Shown piece after piece: positions 24,409-34,908 of a stretch of 64,000 nucleotides of DNA; within the stretch, counting starts at the first letter, position 1; the number at the start of each line of letters is the position of its first letter. Under the pieces are notes generated by a model. That model worked only from the letters and a program-made list of their open reading frames with translations, ran no database searches and had not been told where the DNA came from. The translations under genes and the position numbers were made by a program. The stretch spans positions 62,001 through 126,000 of the forward strand of contig CALRWV020000006.1 in NCBI GenBank assembly GCA_943371965.1, in the 5' to 3' direction. The DNA comes from CALRWV02 sp943371965. GTDB taxonomy: Bacteria > Bacteroidota > JABWAT01.

Positions 24409-26025
24409 ATGTTGGTAGAAAGTTTAGGCTATTTAGATACTTTCATTATCGGTATCTTCTTCGTCATAACCATTGGGTTGGGTCTGGTTTTTTCAAGAAA
24501 AACAGATACAACCAAAAAAGACTACTTTCTTGGGTCTGGTGATCTTGGCTGGATAACAATTGGCTGTTCTTTATTTGCTACCAATATTTCAAGTGAACAC
24601 TTTTTGGGGTTGGCCAGTGCCGGTGCTTCAAAAGGACTTTCAGTCGGAAGTTTTGAATGGATGGCAATTTTTGTCATTCTTTACATGGGATGGTTTTTGG
24701 CTCCAGTCTTCATTCGGCTTAAAATTTATACCGTTCCTGAATTTCTTGAAATCAGGTACGACAGAAGAAGCCGCAATTACTTGGCAACCATTTCAGTTTT
24801 TGCCTACATCTTAACAAAAATCTCTGTTATGCTTTATGCAGGTGGATTTTTACTCAATAAGTTACTTGGCTGGGATTTATATACAACAGCACTCATTATG
24901 GTTTTATTAACTGGTTTGTACACAGTATCAGGCGGACTTGCAGCAGTGGTAAGAACCCAAATCTTCCACGCAATACTTATAATTGCCAGTGGCCTTACCA
25001 TTACCATAATCGGGTTAAATGAAGTTGGTTGGATTTCCGGTTTACAGGCCAAACTACCTTCAGAATATTTTCAACTTTTCCGCCCAGCTTCAGATCCTGA
25101 TCTTCCGTGGACAGGAATAATCTTTGGCGCTCCTATATTGGGTTTTTGGTATTGGTGTACCGATCAGTACATTGTTCATCGTATTCTCGGAGCAAAATCA
25201 ATCAAAGATGTTCATAAAGGTTCTGTTTTAGCTGCAATTTTAAAAGTTTTCCCACTTTTTATTCTAATTCTTCCAGGTTTGTTGGCTGTTGCTATTTTCC
25301 CGAATGTTCCTGCTGAACAGGTTTTCCCAACTTTTCTGAGCAGCAATTTAATTCCAGCAGGATTTAAAGGATTCATTGTTGCAGGAATTATGGCTGCTCT
25401 CATGTCATCATTAGCAAGTGTGTTCAACAGTACAGCGACCCTTATTACCCTTGATTATTATTTACCGAGAAATCCGGACGCATCTGACAGGAAACTGGTT
25501 TTAGTAGGAAGATTAACAACATTGATGGTTGTTTTTACTGCTATCCTTTGGGTACCGTTAACTAAATTCATCAGCACCGATTTATACATTTACATGCAGA
25601 GTGTTCAGGCATACATTGCCCCTCCAATTGTAGCAGTTTTCATCTTTGGGATTTACACAAAATTTGCAAGTGCAACCGGTGCTATCTGGTGTTTGACTGT
25701 TGGAGGAATAATCGGGTTTACCAGATTACTTTCTGAATTTCTTGTTCAGAACCAGTTAACTGACTCATCATTGATTGTTGCGATTGTACAGATAAACTAT
25801 CTTCATTTTGCAATTTTGCTATTTATTGTTTCGATTTGTGTTTTATCCGTTGTCAGTTATGTTGGCAACCGATCGAGAGAAGTTTCAGTTTCTTTTAAAA
25901 AGGATTTTGAACCGGGATGGAGTTCAACCTTGAAAATTGGCCAGATAAAATGGGGTAAAGGTTTTTTTTTTACCTTCATTTTTTTTATGGCAGTGGCTTT
26001 TTATCTGCAGGAATTGTTCAGGTAA
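24409..26025 (+). CDS. Sodium:solute symporter, SSS family (sugar-type)
   Basis: 538 residues, about 13-14 membrane helices. Family features: KKDYFLGSGDLGWITIG near the N-terminus, SLFATNISSEHFLGL in helix 1 (the sodium-site region), YTVPEFLEIRYD, GGLAAVVRTQ, GFWYWCTDQYIVHRIL (a typical sugar-SGLT segment) and ALMSSLASVFNSTATL in the sodium-binding helix. It brings solute, probably a monosaccharide, across the inner membrane with Na+. Start at the ATG preceded by AAGAAAAGAC; the longer frame from TTG 24337 would begin inside the putative promoter. It is the first gene of the plus-strand sugar region and the likely direct target of the adjacent sigma54 regulator. Confidence 0.92.
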   Translation: MLVESLGYLDTFIIGIFFVITIGLGLVFSRKTDTTKKDYFLGSGDLGWITIGCSLFATNISSEHFLGLASAGASKGLSVGSFEWMAIFVILYMGWFLAPVFIRLKIYTVPEFLEIRYDRRSRNYLATISVFAYILTKISVMLYAGGFLLNKLLGWDLYTTALIMVLLTGLYTVSGGLAAVVRTQIFHAILIIASGLTITIIGLNEVGWISGLQAKLPSEYFQLFRPASDPDLPWTGIIFGAPILGFWYWCTDQYIVHRILGAKSIKDVHKGSVLAAILKVFPLFILILPGLLAVAIFPNVPAEQVFPTFLSSNLIPAGFKGFIVAGIMAALMSSLASVFNSTATLITLDYYLPRNPDASDRKLVLVGRLTTLMVVFTAILWVPLTKFISTDLYIYMQSVQAYIAPPIVAVFIFGIYTKFASATGAIWCLTVGGIIGFTRLLSEFLVQNQLTDSSLIVAIVQINYLHFAILLFIVSICVLSVVSYVGNRSREVSVSFKKDFEPGWSSTLKIGQIKWGKGFFFTFIFFMAVAFYLQELFR

Positions 26026-26076
26026 AATTTGTTCGGATCTAATCGTTAGTCAAACATAAGTTAAGGAGAAGGTAAA

Positions 26077-28719
26077 ATGAAAAAGTCGTTATTTCTAATG
26101 ACGTTGCTGATGTGCCTGTCACTAGGCGCAAGTGCTCAGTGGGTGTGGCAACCGCTGGATACAACCGGTACAGATACATTCTGGGGAGGTCCTTATCAAA
26201 ATGGTCCTACCGGATTTGTAAACGTATCAAATAATACAACAGATAAAGTTGAAGGAGCTGCTTCATTGCAAATCGATTACCGCGTTGAAGCTTTTGATGG
26301 CTGGGGCGGATATGGGGTTAGAGCTGTTGACAACTCAACAAAACCAGGGCGTGTTGATTTGTCTTCAGGAAAATATCTGTCATTCTGGTATAAAGTTGTT
26401 ACCGGCGCTGTTAAATCTGCACCAGGAGAATTGAACTTTGAATTTAAAGTTCAGGATAAAACAACTGAAGCTGGAAGAGATTTATGGCTTCATGGTTTTG
26501 GAACCATTATGGAAAGTGCCGGTCCTTGGACTCAGGTCATGATTCCTCTTGAAGAAAAGACCGGAGCTGTTTCAAACTGGAATCTTCAGTTTGGAGATGA
26601 CAATAAAAAATTCGAACCATGGGCAAATACCGGTTATGAAGTTGCTTTTGTTTATATTCCTACTGCAGGTGGTGGGCCATCCAATACTCCATTTGTAACA
26701 GGAACAGTTTTATTTGACAAACTGCAAATTATTGGTGCAAAAAACCAAGTTGTTATGTCTTTTGACGAATCAACAGTTGCAGATACTACCACTGATCGCA
26801 CTAAAAAAGACGCATTCTGGCAATTGGGTGATATGTCTTGGGATGGTGCTGCAGGAGCTCGTCATATGATCATGTCAAAAGAAAATGTTGATACCGTTCA
26901 AGGTACTCAAGCTTTGAAAATTGATTATGCTATCGTTGGATCACAGGATTGGGGTGGTTATGCTGAAATTGATCATATTTTCCCAAATCTTGTAGATATG
27001 TCAGGAAAAACAGCTCTTAATTTTTATTTGAAGAATCTTGAAGCGAATACTTTAACGGGACGTTTTGCTTTGAGAGTTGAACTTTATGATGAAGAAAATG
27101 GCGTTTTGGAATGCTGGTCTTCAATTGCCAATGTTGACATGGACAAAACATCAGACTGGCAATTGGTAACTTTACCATTCAGTGCTGCTTCAAAACCTTG
27201 GTATGATCTTAGAAAAGGCGACTTAGGATTTATTCAGAGAGATGATCCTAAAAATGGTGGAATCTTCAGTATTGACAAGATCAAAAAAATAAGAATCGGA
27301 TTTATTGTATTTCATGCTGCAGGAGAACCATTTGGTCCTACAGTTATTGCGAACGGTAAATTCCTTATTGATTTTATGACACCATCCGGTTTTAAAGACA
27401 ATGATATTACAGCACCAAAAGCACCAGAAGATTTATTTGGACTTGCTGCTGATTATTCCAATTTAATATCATGGACAGATTTAACTGGTGAGACCGGTGA
27501 AACATATAATCTGTTTTACAGCCAAAGCAGCATTACCGATATAGCTGCTCCTGGAGTTTATGCTCTTGCCAGATCAGTTGCCAGAGGAAAAGGCGCGGCT
27601 GAACATATTCTTTATTCACCATTGATTGACCGTCCTACTGAAAATTATTATGCAATTTATGCAAAAGATGCTTCAGGAAATTTTGATGTTGCAAAAGGCC
27701 TATCGAGTCTTGCTTCAAGTGTTTCCAATACAGCAAAGGGAATTCCTGTCGTTTACAATATTGCTCCTGCTGGATTCAAAGCAGATGGTAAATTATCTGA
27801 TTGGGCTGGAATTCAACCTTGGGTTCTAAAAACAGATGACGGCAGCGGTCATAAAGTGGGCTGGACTGTTCACGATGGTGATGCTGATTTGTGGTTTAAA
27901 GCATGGATTGCAATTGCCAATGACAGTATGTACGTGGCTTATGAAGTTCATGATGATATCGTATTTACTGATTCAACTAAAGATTCCTACAATCAGGATG
28001 CTCCTGATTTGTTTATCAGTTTCTATCCTTATAAAGGAAAAGATCATATTGGTTATACATCTGGTTCTAGCCCAGATTATCACTACAGATTTGATAGAAA
28101 TGCTGTACACGATGAAGTGAGCGGTGGAGCAAAAATTCAATATCCAGGAAAAAATTATTTCTGGGGCGAAGTTGACGGGCTAGCAGGATATGTTGTTGAG
28201 TACCGTGTTTCATTAAATGATATTGCCACCTTCCATGCTGGTGATACAAAATTTGTTCCAATGGAAAAAATGCAGATTGCACTTGATTTCAATGCAAACG
28301 ATGGTGACGCTACCGGTGCACGTGAAGGAATTGTAACCTGGTCACCACTTAATGAAGATGCCGCTTACAAAGACGTTACTCAATGGGCATACAGCTGGAT
28401 TGGAAATGCAAATACAGACTTTGTATCAGTTAATGGTACATCAGACGGAATTGCATCTGATTTCAGACTTAATCAAAACTATCCTAATCCTTTCAACCCT
28501 ACTACAACCATTACTTATAATGTAGTGCTTCCTTCAGAAGTTACAGTAAAAGTATTTAACGTTTTGGGTGCTGAAATTGCAACTATCGCAAGTGGATTCC
28601 ATGCTGCAAAAGAATACAAAGTTTCATTTGACGGTTCCAAACTGTCAAGCGGAATTTATTTTGTTAAAATGGAAGCTAAAGGATTCAATTCTGTTCGTAA
28701 AATGATGCTGATTAAATAA
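26077..28719 (+). CDS. Secreted multi-module carbohydrate-binding-type protein with T9SS sorting domain (paralogue 1 of 3)
   Basis: 880 residues, good ribosome site (AAGGAG). Signal peptide ends GASAQ. Two related beta-sandwich modules follow (about 21-228 and 229-448), each with a WGGYG/WGGYA core and a DLSSGKYLSFWYKV-like strand, resembling CBM11/CIA30-type glycan-binding folds. Then comes a fibronectin-like module (about 455-560, ISWTDLTGETGETYNLFY), a CBM9-like domain (about 575-800, FKADGKLSDWAGIQPWVL) and a C-terminal T9SS domain (QNYPNPFNPTTTITY... SGIYFVKM). No catalytic signature is seen. It probably sits on the cell surface and binds polysaccharide. Two close paralogues lie at 49966 and 52746; a hairpin separates this gene from the TonB receptor gene. 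Confidence 0.8.
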   Translation: MKKSLFLMTLLMCLSLGASAQWVWQPLDTTGTDTFWGGPYQNGPTGFVNVSNNTTDKVEGAASLQIDYRVEAFDGWGGYGVRAVDNSTKPGRVDLSSGKYLSFWYKVVTGAVKSAPGELNFEFKVQDKTTEAGRDLWLHGFGTIMESAGPWTQVMIPLEEKTGAVSNWNLQFGDDNKKFEPWANTGYEVAFVYIPTAGGGPSNTPFVTGTVLFDKLQIIGAKNQVVMSFDESTVADTTTDRTKKDAFWQLGDMSWDGAAGARHMIMSKENVDTVQGTQALKIDYAIVGSQDWGGYAEIDHIFPNLVDMSGKTALNFYLKNLEANTLTGRFALRVELYDEENGVLECWSSIANVDMDKTSDWQLVTLPFSAASKPWYDLRKGDLGFIQRDDPKNGGIFSIDKIKKIRIGFIVFHAAGEPFGPTVIANGKFLIDFMTPSGFKDNDITAPKAPEDLFGLAADYSNLISWTDLTGETGETYNLFYSQSSITDIAAPGVYALARSVARGKGAAEHILYSPLIDRPTENYYAIYAKDASGNFDVAKGLSSLASSVSNTAKGIPVVYNIAPAGFKADGKLSDWAGIQPWVLKTDDGSGHKVGWTVHDGDADLWFKAWIAIANDSMYVAYEVHDDIVFTDSTKDSYNQDAPDLFISFYPYKGKDHIGYTSGSSPDYHYRFDRNAVHDEVSGGAKIQYPGKNYFWGEVDGLAGYVVEYRVSLNDIATFHAGDTKFVPMEKMQIALDFNANDGDATGAREGIVTWSPLNEDAAYKDVTQWAYSWIGNANTDFVSVNGTSDGIASDFRLNQNYPNPFNPTTTITYNVVLPSEVTVKVFNVLGAEIATIASGFHAAKEYKVSFDGSKLSSGIYFVKMEAKGFNSVRKMMLIK

Positions 28720-28739
28720 AATCAGTCTATTCCAAATAA

Positions 28740-28767
28740 CAGGAATCCGGAAACCTCCGGATTCCTG
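28740..28767. terminator. Strong hairpin between the binding-protein gene and the TonB receptor gene
   Basis: CAGGAATCCGGA-AACC-TCCGGATTCCTG, a perfect 12-bp stem with 4-nt loop. It has no long T run (TTAAATTCC follows), so it may be a leaky terminator or an mRNA-stabilising 3' structure favouring the upstream binding protein. Confidence 0.75.
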
Positions 28768-28803
28768 TTAAATTCCTTCAGCAAATAATAAAAAGAGTCA
28801 GAT

Positions 28804-31548
28804 ATGAAAAATATGAAATCAGTTTTGTTTATACTGTCACTTGCTTTTTCCCTTTCTGTATATTCACAAAACACAGGCAGAATAACAGGAAAAATCACAG
28901 ATAAGGAAGCAAAAGAAGCTGCAATTGGCGTTAATGTTATTCTTGAAGGTACCCGTTTTGGGGCTGCAACTGACATTGATGGGAATTATGCTATCAATAA
29001 CGTCCCTCCAGGTGAATATTCCATTATTGTTTCTGCTATTGGCTATCAAAAAGTAAGAATCAACCATATTACCGTAAAGAACAATCTGACAACAAAACAG
29101 GACATTCTTATTTCTGCGACAACTCTTGAATTATCAGATGAAGTTGTTGTCACAGCAGACAGACCTTTGGTTCAGAAAGATTTAACATCAAATTCTTCTA
29201 TTGTTACCTCAGAAGAGTTAAAAGCAATGCCGGTAGAAAATATTGGTCAATTAATCAACTTGCAGGCTGGAGTTGTTGGCGGCCACTTCCGTGGTGGAAG
29301 ATCAAATGAAGTTGCATATCTTGTTGATGGGGTTTCTGTAACGGATCCATTCAATAACACTACAAGTGTGGGACTTGAAAACAATACAATCAGACAAACA
29401 GAAATTATCAGTGGAACGTTCAATGCTGAATATGGAAACGCAATGTCCGGTGTGGTTAATACAGTCACAAAATCAGGTGGACCAAAATATGAATTTAACG
29501 TTTCATCATCTGTTGGAAATTATACTTCGGGAGATACAAAAATTTTCAGAAACCTGGATAATCCTTTTAAATTGCATTCTTTTGATATTCAGGGAGGTTT
29601 TGCAGGACCAATTCCTTTTGTAAAGGATCTTACTTTTTTCACAAATGCCAGATATTTTACCGATGAAGGATATTTTTACGGTAAAAGAGTATACAATATT
29701 TCAGACGCAGTTCCATTTATAGATCCTGTTTCAGGGAACGATTTTCCTAAACTTAGATATAATCGATTGACTCAAACTTTAACTGGTGGTACAGGAGATG
29801 GTAATTGGGTAGCAATGAGCCCCTATGAAAAAAAATCATTTCAAGGAAAACTTACCTATTCTCAGCCAAATTATAATTTGAATTACTTGTTGATAGCTGA
29901 TAAAAATCAAAGCCAGGGATATCGTCATGATATGGTTTATAGCCCTGATGGAAGAAAAACCAACTACTGGTCCAATTCCGTGCAAAGTTTGAAATTCACT
30001 TATATTCCTGATGGAAATACTTTTCATGATTTTACGGTTTCTTATAAAACCAGTAATGCTGAAGGATACCTTCACTCAAATCCAAATGATACTACTTATG
30101 TTGCTGATCGATACGGATATTGGGATGCTCTTGAATTCGGTGGCTTTAGGGCTGGTGGAAATGAAGTAGACAGATATGACAGGTATACCAATACTTTAAC
30201 AGGACAATGGTCAATAACTTCACAGGTGAACAATAAGCATAAAATTGGTGCAGGTATAAATGCTTCGTTTTATGAGATTCACAGCGCTTCAACCGCATTA
30301 CAGGAAGTTTTTATCGGCACTGTTTTGAAACCTGATTCCATTAATACCCGCGATGTTTATGGTTTGTTTTATCCAGCTTTGCATAGCAAAGGAAACTTAA
30401 GTTACCTTGAGCATCCGACTGAAATTTCAGCATATATCCAGGACAAAATGGAATATGACATGATGATTGTAAATGTTGGTATCAGATTTGACTATTTCAA
30501 TGCAAATACAACTGTACCCTTCAGCATGACAAACCCTGAAAACATTGAAGGAAAAGAAGGATATGGAAAAAGAAAAAAGATAGATCCCAAATTTCAAATA
30601 AGCCCAAGACTGGGAGTGTCATTTCCTATATCTGATCAAGGTGCGATCCATTTTTCATATGGTCATTTTTTCCAAATGCCTAGTTTTGATAATTTGTATT
30701 ACAACAGTGAATATGCATTTATTTCTACAGGAACTGCTACAGCGACATCTGATCTGATAGGAAACCCTGATCTTAAAGCTCAGGAAACAGCAATGTATGA
30801 AGTAGGTCTACAACAGGCAGTTGCAGAAAACGCAAGTCTTTCTTTTACAATTTATTACCGTGACATCCGAAACCTGTTGGCAACTGAAGTCATTAGTAAA
30901 TATGATGGTGTTAGGTATGGAAGATACACCAACAAGGATTTTGGTAATGTTAAAGGACTGGTTCTGACTTTTGATAAACAATTTGCAGATTGGTGGAGTG
31001 GTAAAATTGACTACACTTACCAAATTGCAGAAGGTAACTCCAGTGATCCGAATCAAACATTTAATTATATAAGTGAATACCCACCGAGACCAGCTGAAAT
31101 CAAAACTGTTTCTCTTGATTGGGATCAAAGGACTACTTTTAATGCTACCATTACTGTTGGTAAACCTGGAGATTGGACTATTTCAAGTATTTTTAGTTAT
31201 GGTTCCGGATTTCCATACACCGAAAACAACCCTGACGCTCCGCCAACTATAAGATTTTTAAATGGTGGAGTAAAACCACAAACATATAATGTTGACCTTA
31301 GGGCAGAAAAGGGATTGGATATTTACGGCTACAGGGTCAGTACTTACTTGCTAATATATAATCTGTTTAATTTTGAAAATGAGACAGGGGTTTATGCATC
31401 AACAGGACGTGCAAACAGAGACATTCAAACTGAACGGGATATTTTAAGCGGATTGAAACCAAAGTCAATAACAGAAGATAATATCAATAACCCTTCACTT
31501 TACTCAGCTCCAAGAAATTTTAAAATTGGTGCCAGTTTAAGTTTTTAA
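28804..31548 (+). CDS. TonB-dependent receptor with N-terminal carboxypeptidase-regulatory-like domain
   Basis: 914 residues. Signal peptide (ends LSVYSQ), a carboxypeptidase-D regulatory-like domain (about 25-110: GRITGKITDKEAKEAAIGVNV... TDIDGNYAINNVPPGEYSI), a plug (about 120-230: EVVVTADRPLVQKD... VAYLVDGVSVTDPF... VNTVTKSGG) and an outer-membrane beta barrel ending in NFKIGASLSF with a terminal aromatic residue. By family it is an energised outer-membrane importer; the context says oligosaccharides. No SusD gene follows; instead there is a large secreted protein and a PorV-like protein. The barrel ends without extra domains. Confidence 0.93.
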   Translation: MKNMKSVLFILSLAFSLSVYSQNTGRITGKITDKEAKEAAIGVNVILEGTRFGAATDIDGNYAINNVPPGEYSIIVSAIGYQKVRINHITVKNNLTTKQDILISATTLELSDEVVVTADRPLVQKDLTSNSSIVTSEELKAMPVENIGQLINLQAGVVGGHFRGGRSNEVAYLVDGVSVTDPFNNTTSVGLENNTIRQTEIISGTFNAEYGNAMSGVVNTVTKSGGPKYEFNVSSSVGNYTSGDTKIFRNLDNPFKLHSFDIQGGFAGPIPFVKDLTFFTNARYFTDEGYFYGKRVYNISDAVPFIDPVSGNDFPKLRYNRLTQTLTGGTGDGNWVAMSPYEKKSFQGKLTYSQPNYNLNYLLIADKNQSQGYRHDMVYSPDGRKTNYWSNSVQSLKFTYIPDGNTFHDFTVSYKTSNAEGYLHSNPNDTTYVADRYGYWDALEFGGFRAGGNEVDRYDRYTNTLTGQWSITSQVNNKHKIGAGINASFYEIHSASTALQEVFIGTVLKPDSINTRDVYGLFYPALHSKGNLSYLEHPTEISAYIQDKMEYDMMIVNVGIRFDYFNANTTVPFSMTNPENIEGKEGYGKRKKIDPKFQISPRLGVSFPISDQGAIHFSYGHFFQMPSFDNLYYNSEYAFISTGTATATSDLIGNPDLKAQETAMYEVGLQQAVAENASLSFTIYYRDIRNLLATEVISKYDGVRYGRYTNKDFGNVKGLVLTFDKQFADWWSGKIDYTYQIAEGNSSDPNQTFNYISEYPPRPAEIKTVSLDWDQRTTFNATITVGKPGDWTISSIFSYGSGFPYTENNPDAPPTIRFLNGGVKPQTYNVDLRAEKGLDIYGYRVSTYLLIYNLFNFENETGVYASTGRANRDIQTERDILSGLKPKSITEDNINNPSLYSAPRNFKIGASLSF

Positions 31549-31566
31549 TTTCAGATAGAGGAAAAC

Positions 31567-34500
31567 ATGAATAAATTTATTATAACCGGTTTACTTCTGA
31601 TTCTTTTTGTATCATCACTTGATGCCCAAACAGTTCCATCAGATATACAACGCTATAGAGCAGATGAATTAGGAACTCGTTTAGTCAGAAAAGAAGGAAC
31701 AATGGACGGCAATTTGGTCCGGACTTTATTCTACAATACAACAGAAGTTGCACAATGGCCTCTGACACCAAGTGGTGAGTGGCCAAAAGGAAGTGGAATT
31801 AATTATGTTGATGGTATTTGTTTGTTATTGGCTGCAGAAATAAAAGCACCTGGTGCTAAAAATTTTATTCACCCGCTTGAAGGATTTTACAGAGAAGAAA
31901 TGGATTTGACAACAGCTGTTCCAGATCTGGAAATTTCAAAAGAGCCATGGGGTCTAAATGGAGTACCTGGATATTCAAACGAGTTAAACAGACAACCTGC
32001 CATGAGTAATTCAACTATTACCTGGCCAGAATTTTGGCCAACTGCTTTAGGATTAACTCCAGCGTACAACGGGCAATGGTATGGCTATTTCGGTCGAAAT
32101 ATTTTCAATGCAGATCTGGAAACATTTTTTGTTTCCGATGATTCAAAAGATGCGGAGTTTACAAGATATGTCAGTCCTACAAGAGGTGCATATTATCCCA
32201 TTAATGCAGATACAGTTCCAAGTCCACCAGTGACTGCATCTGACAGAAAACAATGGTATAATCCCAATATCCGTAAAGGTCTTGGACTTCGCGTTGAGAC
32301 CAGAGGTTTTCAATGGTCGCATCCGTTGGCAGAAAATATGATTTTCTGGCACTATGATATTATTAATTTAAGTGACCATGATTATGCAAAAACATATTTT
32401 GGTTTTTATACCGATACAGGATTAGGTGGCTCTGGAGATAACGGTGATGATTTTGCCAGTTATGATAAACGTTTAGATATAACATACGGTTACGATTATG
32501 ATAACAAAGTTGCAGGTAGACCTGATATCAGATTGGGAACTTATGGTTATGCCTATCTGGAAAGCCCTGGAAAAGGAAATGACTTCATAAATAATGATGA
32601 CGACGTTGACAAAAACCATGTGCCAATGGTTGATGAAAAGCGTGATAATGGAATAGATGACGACGGAGATTGGAGAAAATTTATTGATTCAAACAATAAT
32701 GGATTTTGGGATTGGGATTCTGTTACTCAAGTAGGGGAACCATTGCTTGATGATGTGGGCAGAGATGGAGCTGGTCCATATGACGAGCCATATGACCCAA
32801 TTTCTGAGACAGTTAAAAAGCATACCCCAGATTTTGGTGAAGGAAATGGAGTTCCAGATGATGGAGAACCTAATTTTGACAGACTTGACAAGGACGAATC
32901 AGATCAAATTGGTTTAACTTCGGTCAAAATCAGTGAACTTGCAGATAAGGGACCCCAATCTTTATGGCTGAAAAATGATGAATATGTTTGGGAACAAATG
33001 AATTCAGTTGCGTTTGATACTTCTGTTCAGAAAAAAAACATTCAAATTGTATTCGCGTCGGGCCCCTTTCCGTTAAATACTGGTGCCAACCGAATTGTTT
33101 ATGGAAGAGAAAGATTTTCCATGGCCTTGGTATTTGCCAAAAATTATCAGGATTTGGAATTTCAGGTTAAAACCGTCCAATTGATTTACAATAATGGTTA
33201 TAATTTCTCGAAACCACCTATAAAACCAATTTTAACTGCCAAAGCAGGTGACAAAAAAGTTTATTTGTATTGGGATAAACGTGCTGAAGATTCTACAGAC
33301 CCGATTATGGGATTTGAAAACAATGACCCAAGTCAAGGTCCTAAAAAAGATTTTGAAGGTTATACAATTTACCGCAGTAAAGAACCACAATTTACTGATG
33401 TAAAAACAATAACTGATTCTCAGGGGACTCCAAAATATTATAGACCAATTGCACAATTTGACTTGGTAGACGAATTTTATGGTCCTGATCCTGTAGGAAT
33501 AAATGGCGCCAGTTTTTGGCGTGGAGATAATACAGGTTTGCAGCATTCTTACGTAGATGAAGATGTTGAAAATGGTTTCACCTATTATTATGCGGTTGTT
33601 TCTTATGATCAAGGTTTAGATATCGATTCCATTTCAATTAAGCTTCAGCCGAGTGAATGTACAAAAATCATTTCTGAATCTCTGATCGGAAATATTACTT
33701 TTATTGATCAGAATTGCGCTGTAGTTACACCTAATGCAAAAATTGGTGGATTTGAAGAACCAAAGGCTGGGTTTACCTCAACTGCAACATTTGGAACCGG
33801 TACTGCACAAATTGATATTTTTGATAATGATAAATTAAAAGAAAATTCAAATTATGAAATTGTTTTCAAACACACAGGGAATATGCCCAGCAATTATAAA
33901 ACAAGTGTTGCAGTAGTAAGGGATGGTACTGATACTATTACAGCATCAAAAATAAATACATTGGTAGCCACTAACCCAACTGCAACCAATGTTTTTGATG
34001 GCATTTTACTGACTGTACGTAATGATACAACTATTAAGGTTGTTGAAGCTGGTACAAAATGGTTATCGGCTAATCCTCAAAATCTTCCAACATTCAGTGT
34101 AATTCAGAATTCAGGAAGACTCGGAGCACCCTATACGCCATATTATTTCAGATGGCCTTCAGATTATCAAATTGAATTTTATGATCATATAGTTGATACG
34201 TCACTGAAAAATACAATTACCAATGCTCCTAAACTTAAAAGGGCAATTCCAAGCAAATTCAAAATCAAGAACCTGACAACACAGAAGTATGTTGATTTTT
34301 ATATTGAGATCAATGATACAACATTGGCAAAGACACGGGATACACTTGCTGTTGGATTGGACAGAGTGATAATATCAGAAATTGATCCCAATTTTACCTT
34401 AAAGAAGGAATATTGGCCATGGTATATCCAGTGGGGATTTCTTGGAGAAAATCTTTCCAAGCGGACACCGACTGCGGGTGATATTTATAAAATCAAAACG

Positions 34501-34893
34501 ACACAGGTTTTCAATTCACAGGATAGGATTTCATTTTCCGTTAAAAAAGGACGGGTTAATTCAGAATCTGCAAAATCTGCATTAAGTAACATCAGGGTTG
34601 TACCAAACCCTTATATTGGGGGTGTAAGATGGGAACCACGGGCAATTGAGCCTATTGGCAGAGGACAGCGGAGAATTGATTTTATCAACCTGCCTCAATC
34701 CTGTACCATCAGAATTTATAACCTTGCCGGTATATTGGTAAGAACGTTAAAAAAGGAAAATGCAGATTCAGGAAGTCTATCATGGGATTTGAGAACTGAT
34801 GATAATCTTGACACTGCCTTTGGAGTTTATGTTTATCATGTTGATGCCCCTGGTTTGGGTGAGCATTTCGGAAAACTTGGGTTGATTAAATAA
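31567..34893 (+). CDS. 1108-residue secreted protein, T9SS-like C-terminus, beside the TonB receptor
   Basis: A signal peptide (ends SSLDAQ) and then a long domain I do not recognise (about 21-540), rich in Trp/Tyr/Asp, with Asp/Asn calcium-type loops (NNDDDVDKN, DNGIDDDGDW, DSNNNGFWDWD). A fibronectin-like module (about 555-690, KKVYLYWDKRAED... YYYAVVSYDQG) and further beta-rich segments follow. The C-terminal about 95 residues look like a divergent T9SS sorting domain (VVPNPYIGGVRW... GVYVYHVDAPG), which lacks the NYPNPFNP form. It starts 18 nt after the receptor stop and precedes a PorV-like gene. Where SusC-type systems have SusD, this protein occupies the place; a role as surface ligand-binding partner is inference. 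Confidence 0.6.
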   Translation: MNKFIITGLLLILFVSSLDAQTVPSDIQRYRADELGTRLVRKEGTMDGNLVRTLFYNTTEVAQWPLTPSGEWPKGSGINYVDGICLLLAAEIKAPGAKNFIHPLEGFYREEMDLTTAVPDLEISKEPWGLNGVPGYSNELNRQPAMSNSTITWPEFWPTALGLTPAYNGQWYGYFGRNIFNADLETFFVSDDSKDAEFTRYVSPTRGAYYPINADTVPSPPVTASDRKQWYNPNIRKGLGLRVETRGFQWSHPLAENMIFWHYDIINLSDHDYAKTYFGFYTDTGLGGSGDNGDDFASYDKRLDITYGYDYDNKVAGRPDIRLGTYGYAYLESPGKGNDFINNDDDVDKNHVPMVDEKRDNGIDDDGDWRKFIDSNNNGFWDWDSVTQVGEPLLDDVGRDGAGPYDEPYDPISETVKKHTPDFGEGNGVPDDGEPNFDRLDKDESDQIGLTSVKISELADKGPQSLWLKNDEYVWEQMNSVAFDTSVQKKNIQIVFASGPFPLNTGANRIVYGRERFSMALVFAKNYQDLEFQVKTVQLIYNNGYNFSKPPIKPILTAKAGDKKVYLYWDKRAEDSTDPIMGFENNDPSQGPKKDFEGYTIYRSKEPQFTDVKTITDSQGTPKYYRPIAQFDLVDEFYGPDPVGINGASFWRGDNTGLQHSYVDEDVENGFTYYYAVVSYDQGLDIDSISIKLQPSECTKIISESLIGNITFIDQNCAVVTPNAKIGGFEEPKAGFTSTATFGTGTAQIDIFDNDKLKENSNYEIVFKHTGNMPSNYKTSVAVVRDGTDTITASKINTLVATNPTATNVFDGILLTVRNDTTIKVVEAGTKWLSANPQNLPTFSVIQNSGRLGAPYTPYYFRWPSDYQIEFYDHIVDTSLKNTITNAPKLKRAIPSKFKIKNLTTQKYVDFYIEINDTTLAKTRDTLAVGLDRVIISEIDPNFTLKKEYWPWYIQWGFLGENLSKRTPTAGDIYKIKTTQVFNSQDRISFSVKKGRVNSESAKSALSNIRVVPNPYIGGVRWEPRAIEPIGRGQRRIDFINLPQSCTIRIYNLAGILVRTLKKENADSGSLSWDLRTDDNLDTAFGVYVYHVDAPGLGEHFGKLGLIK

Positions 34894-34908
34894 TAACAGG
34901 AGTTTAAA

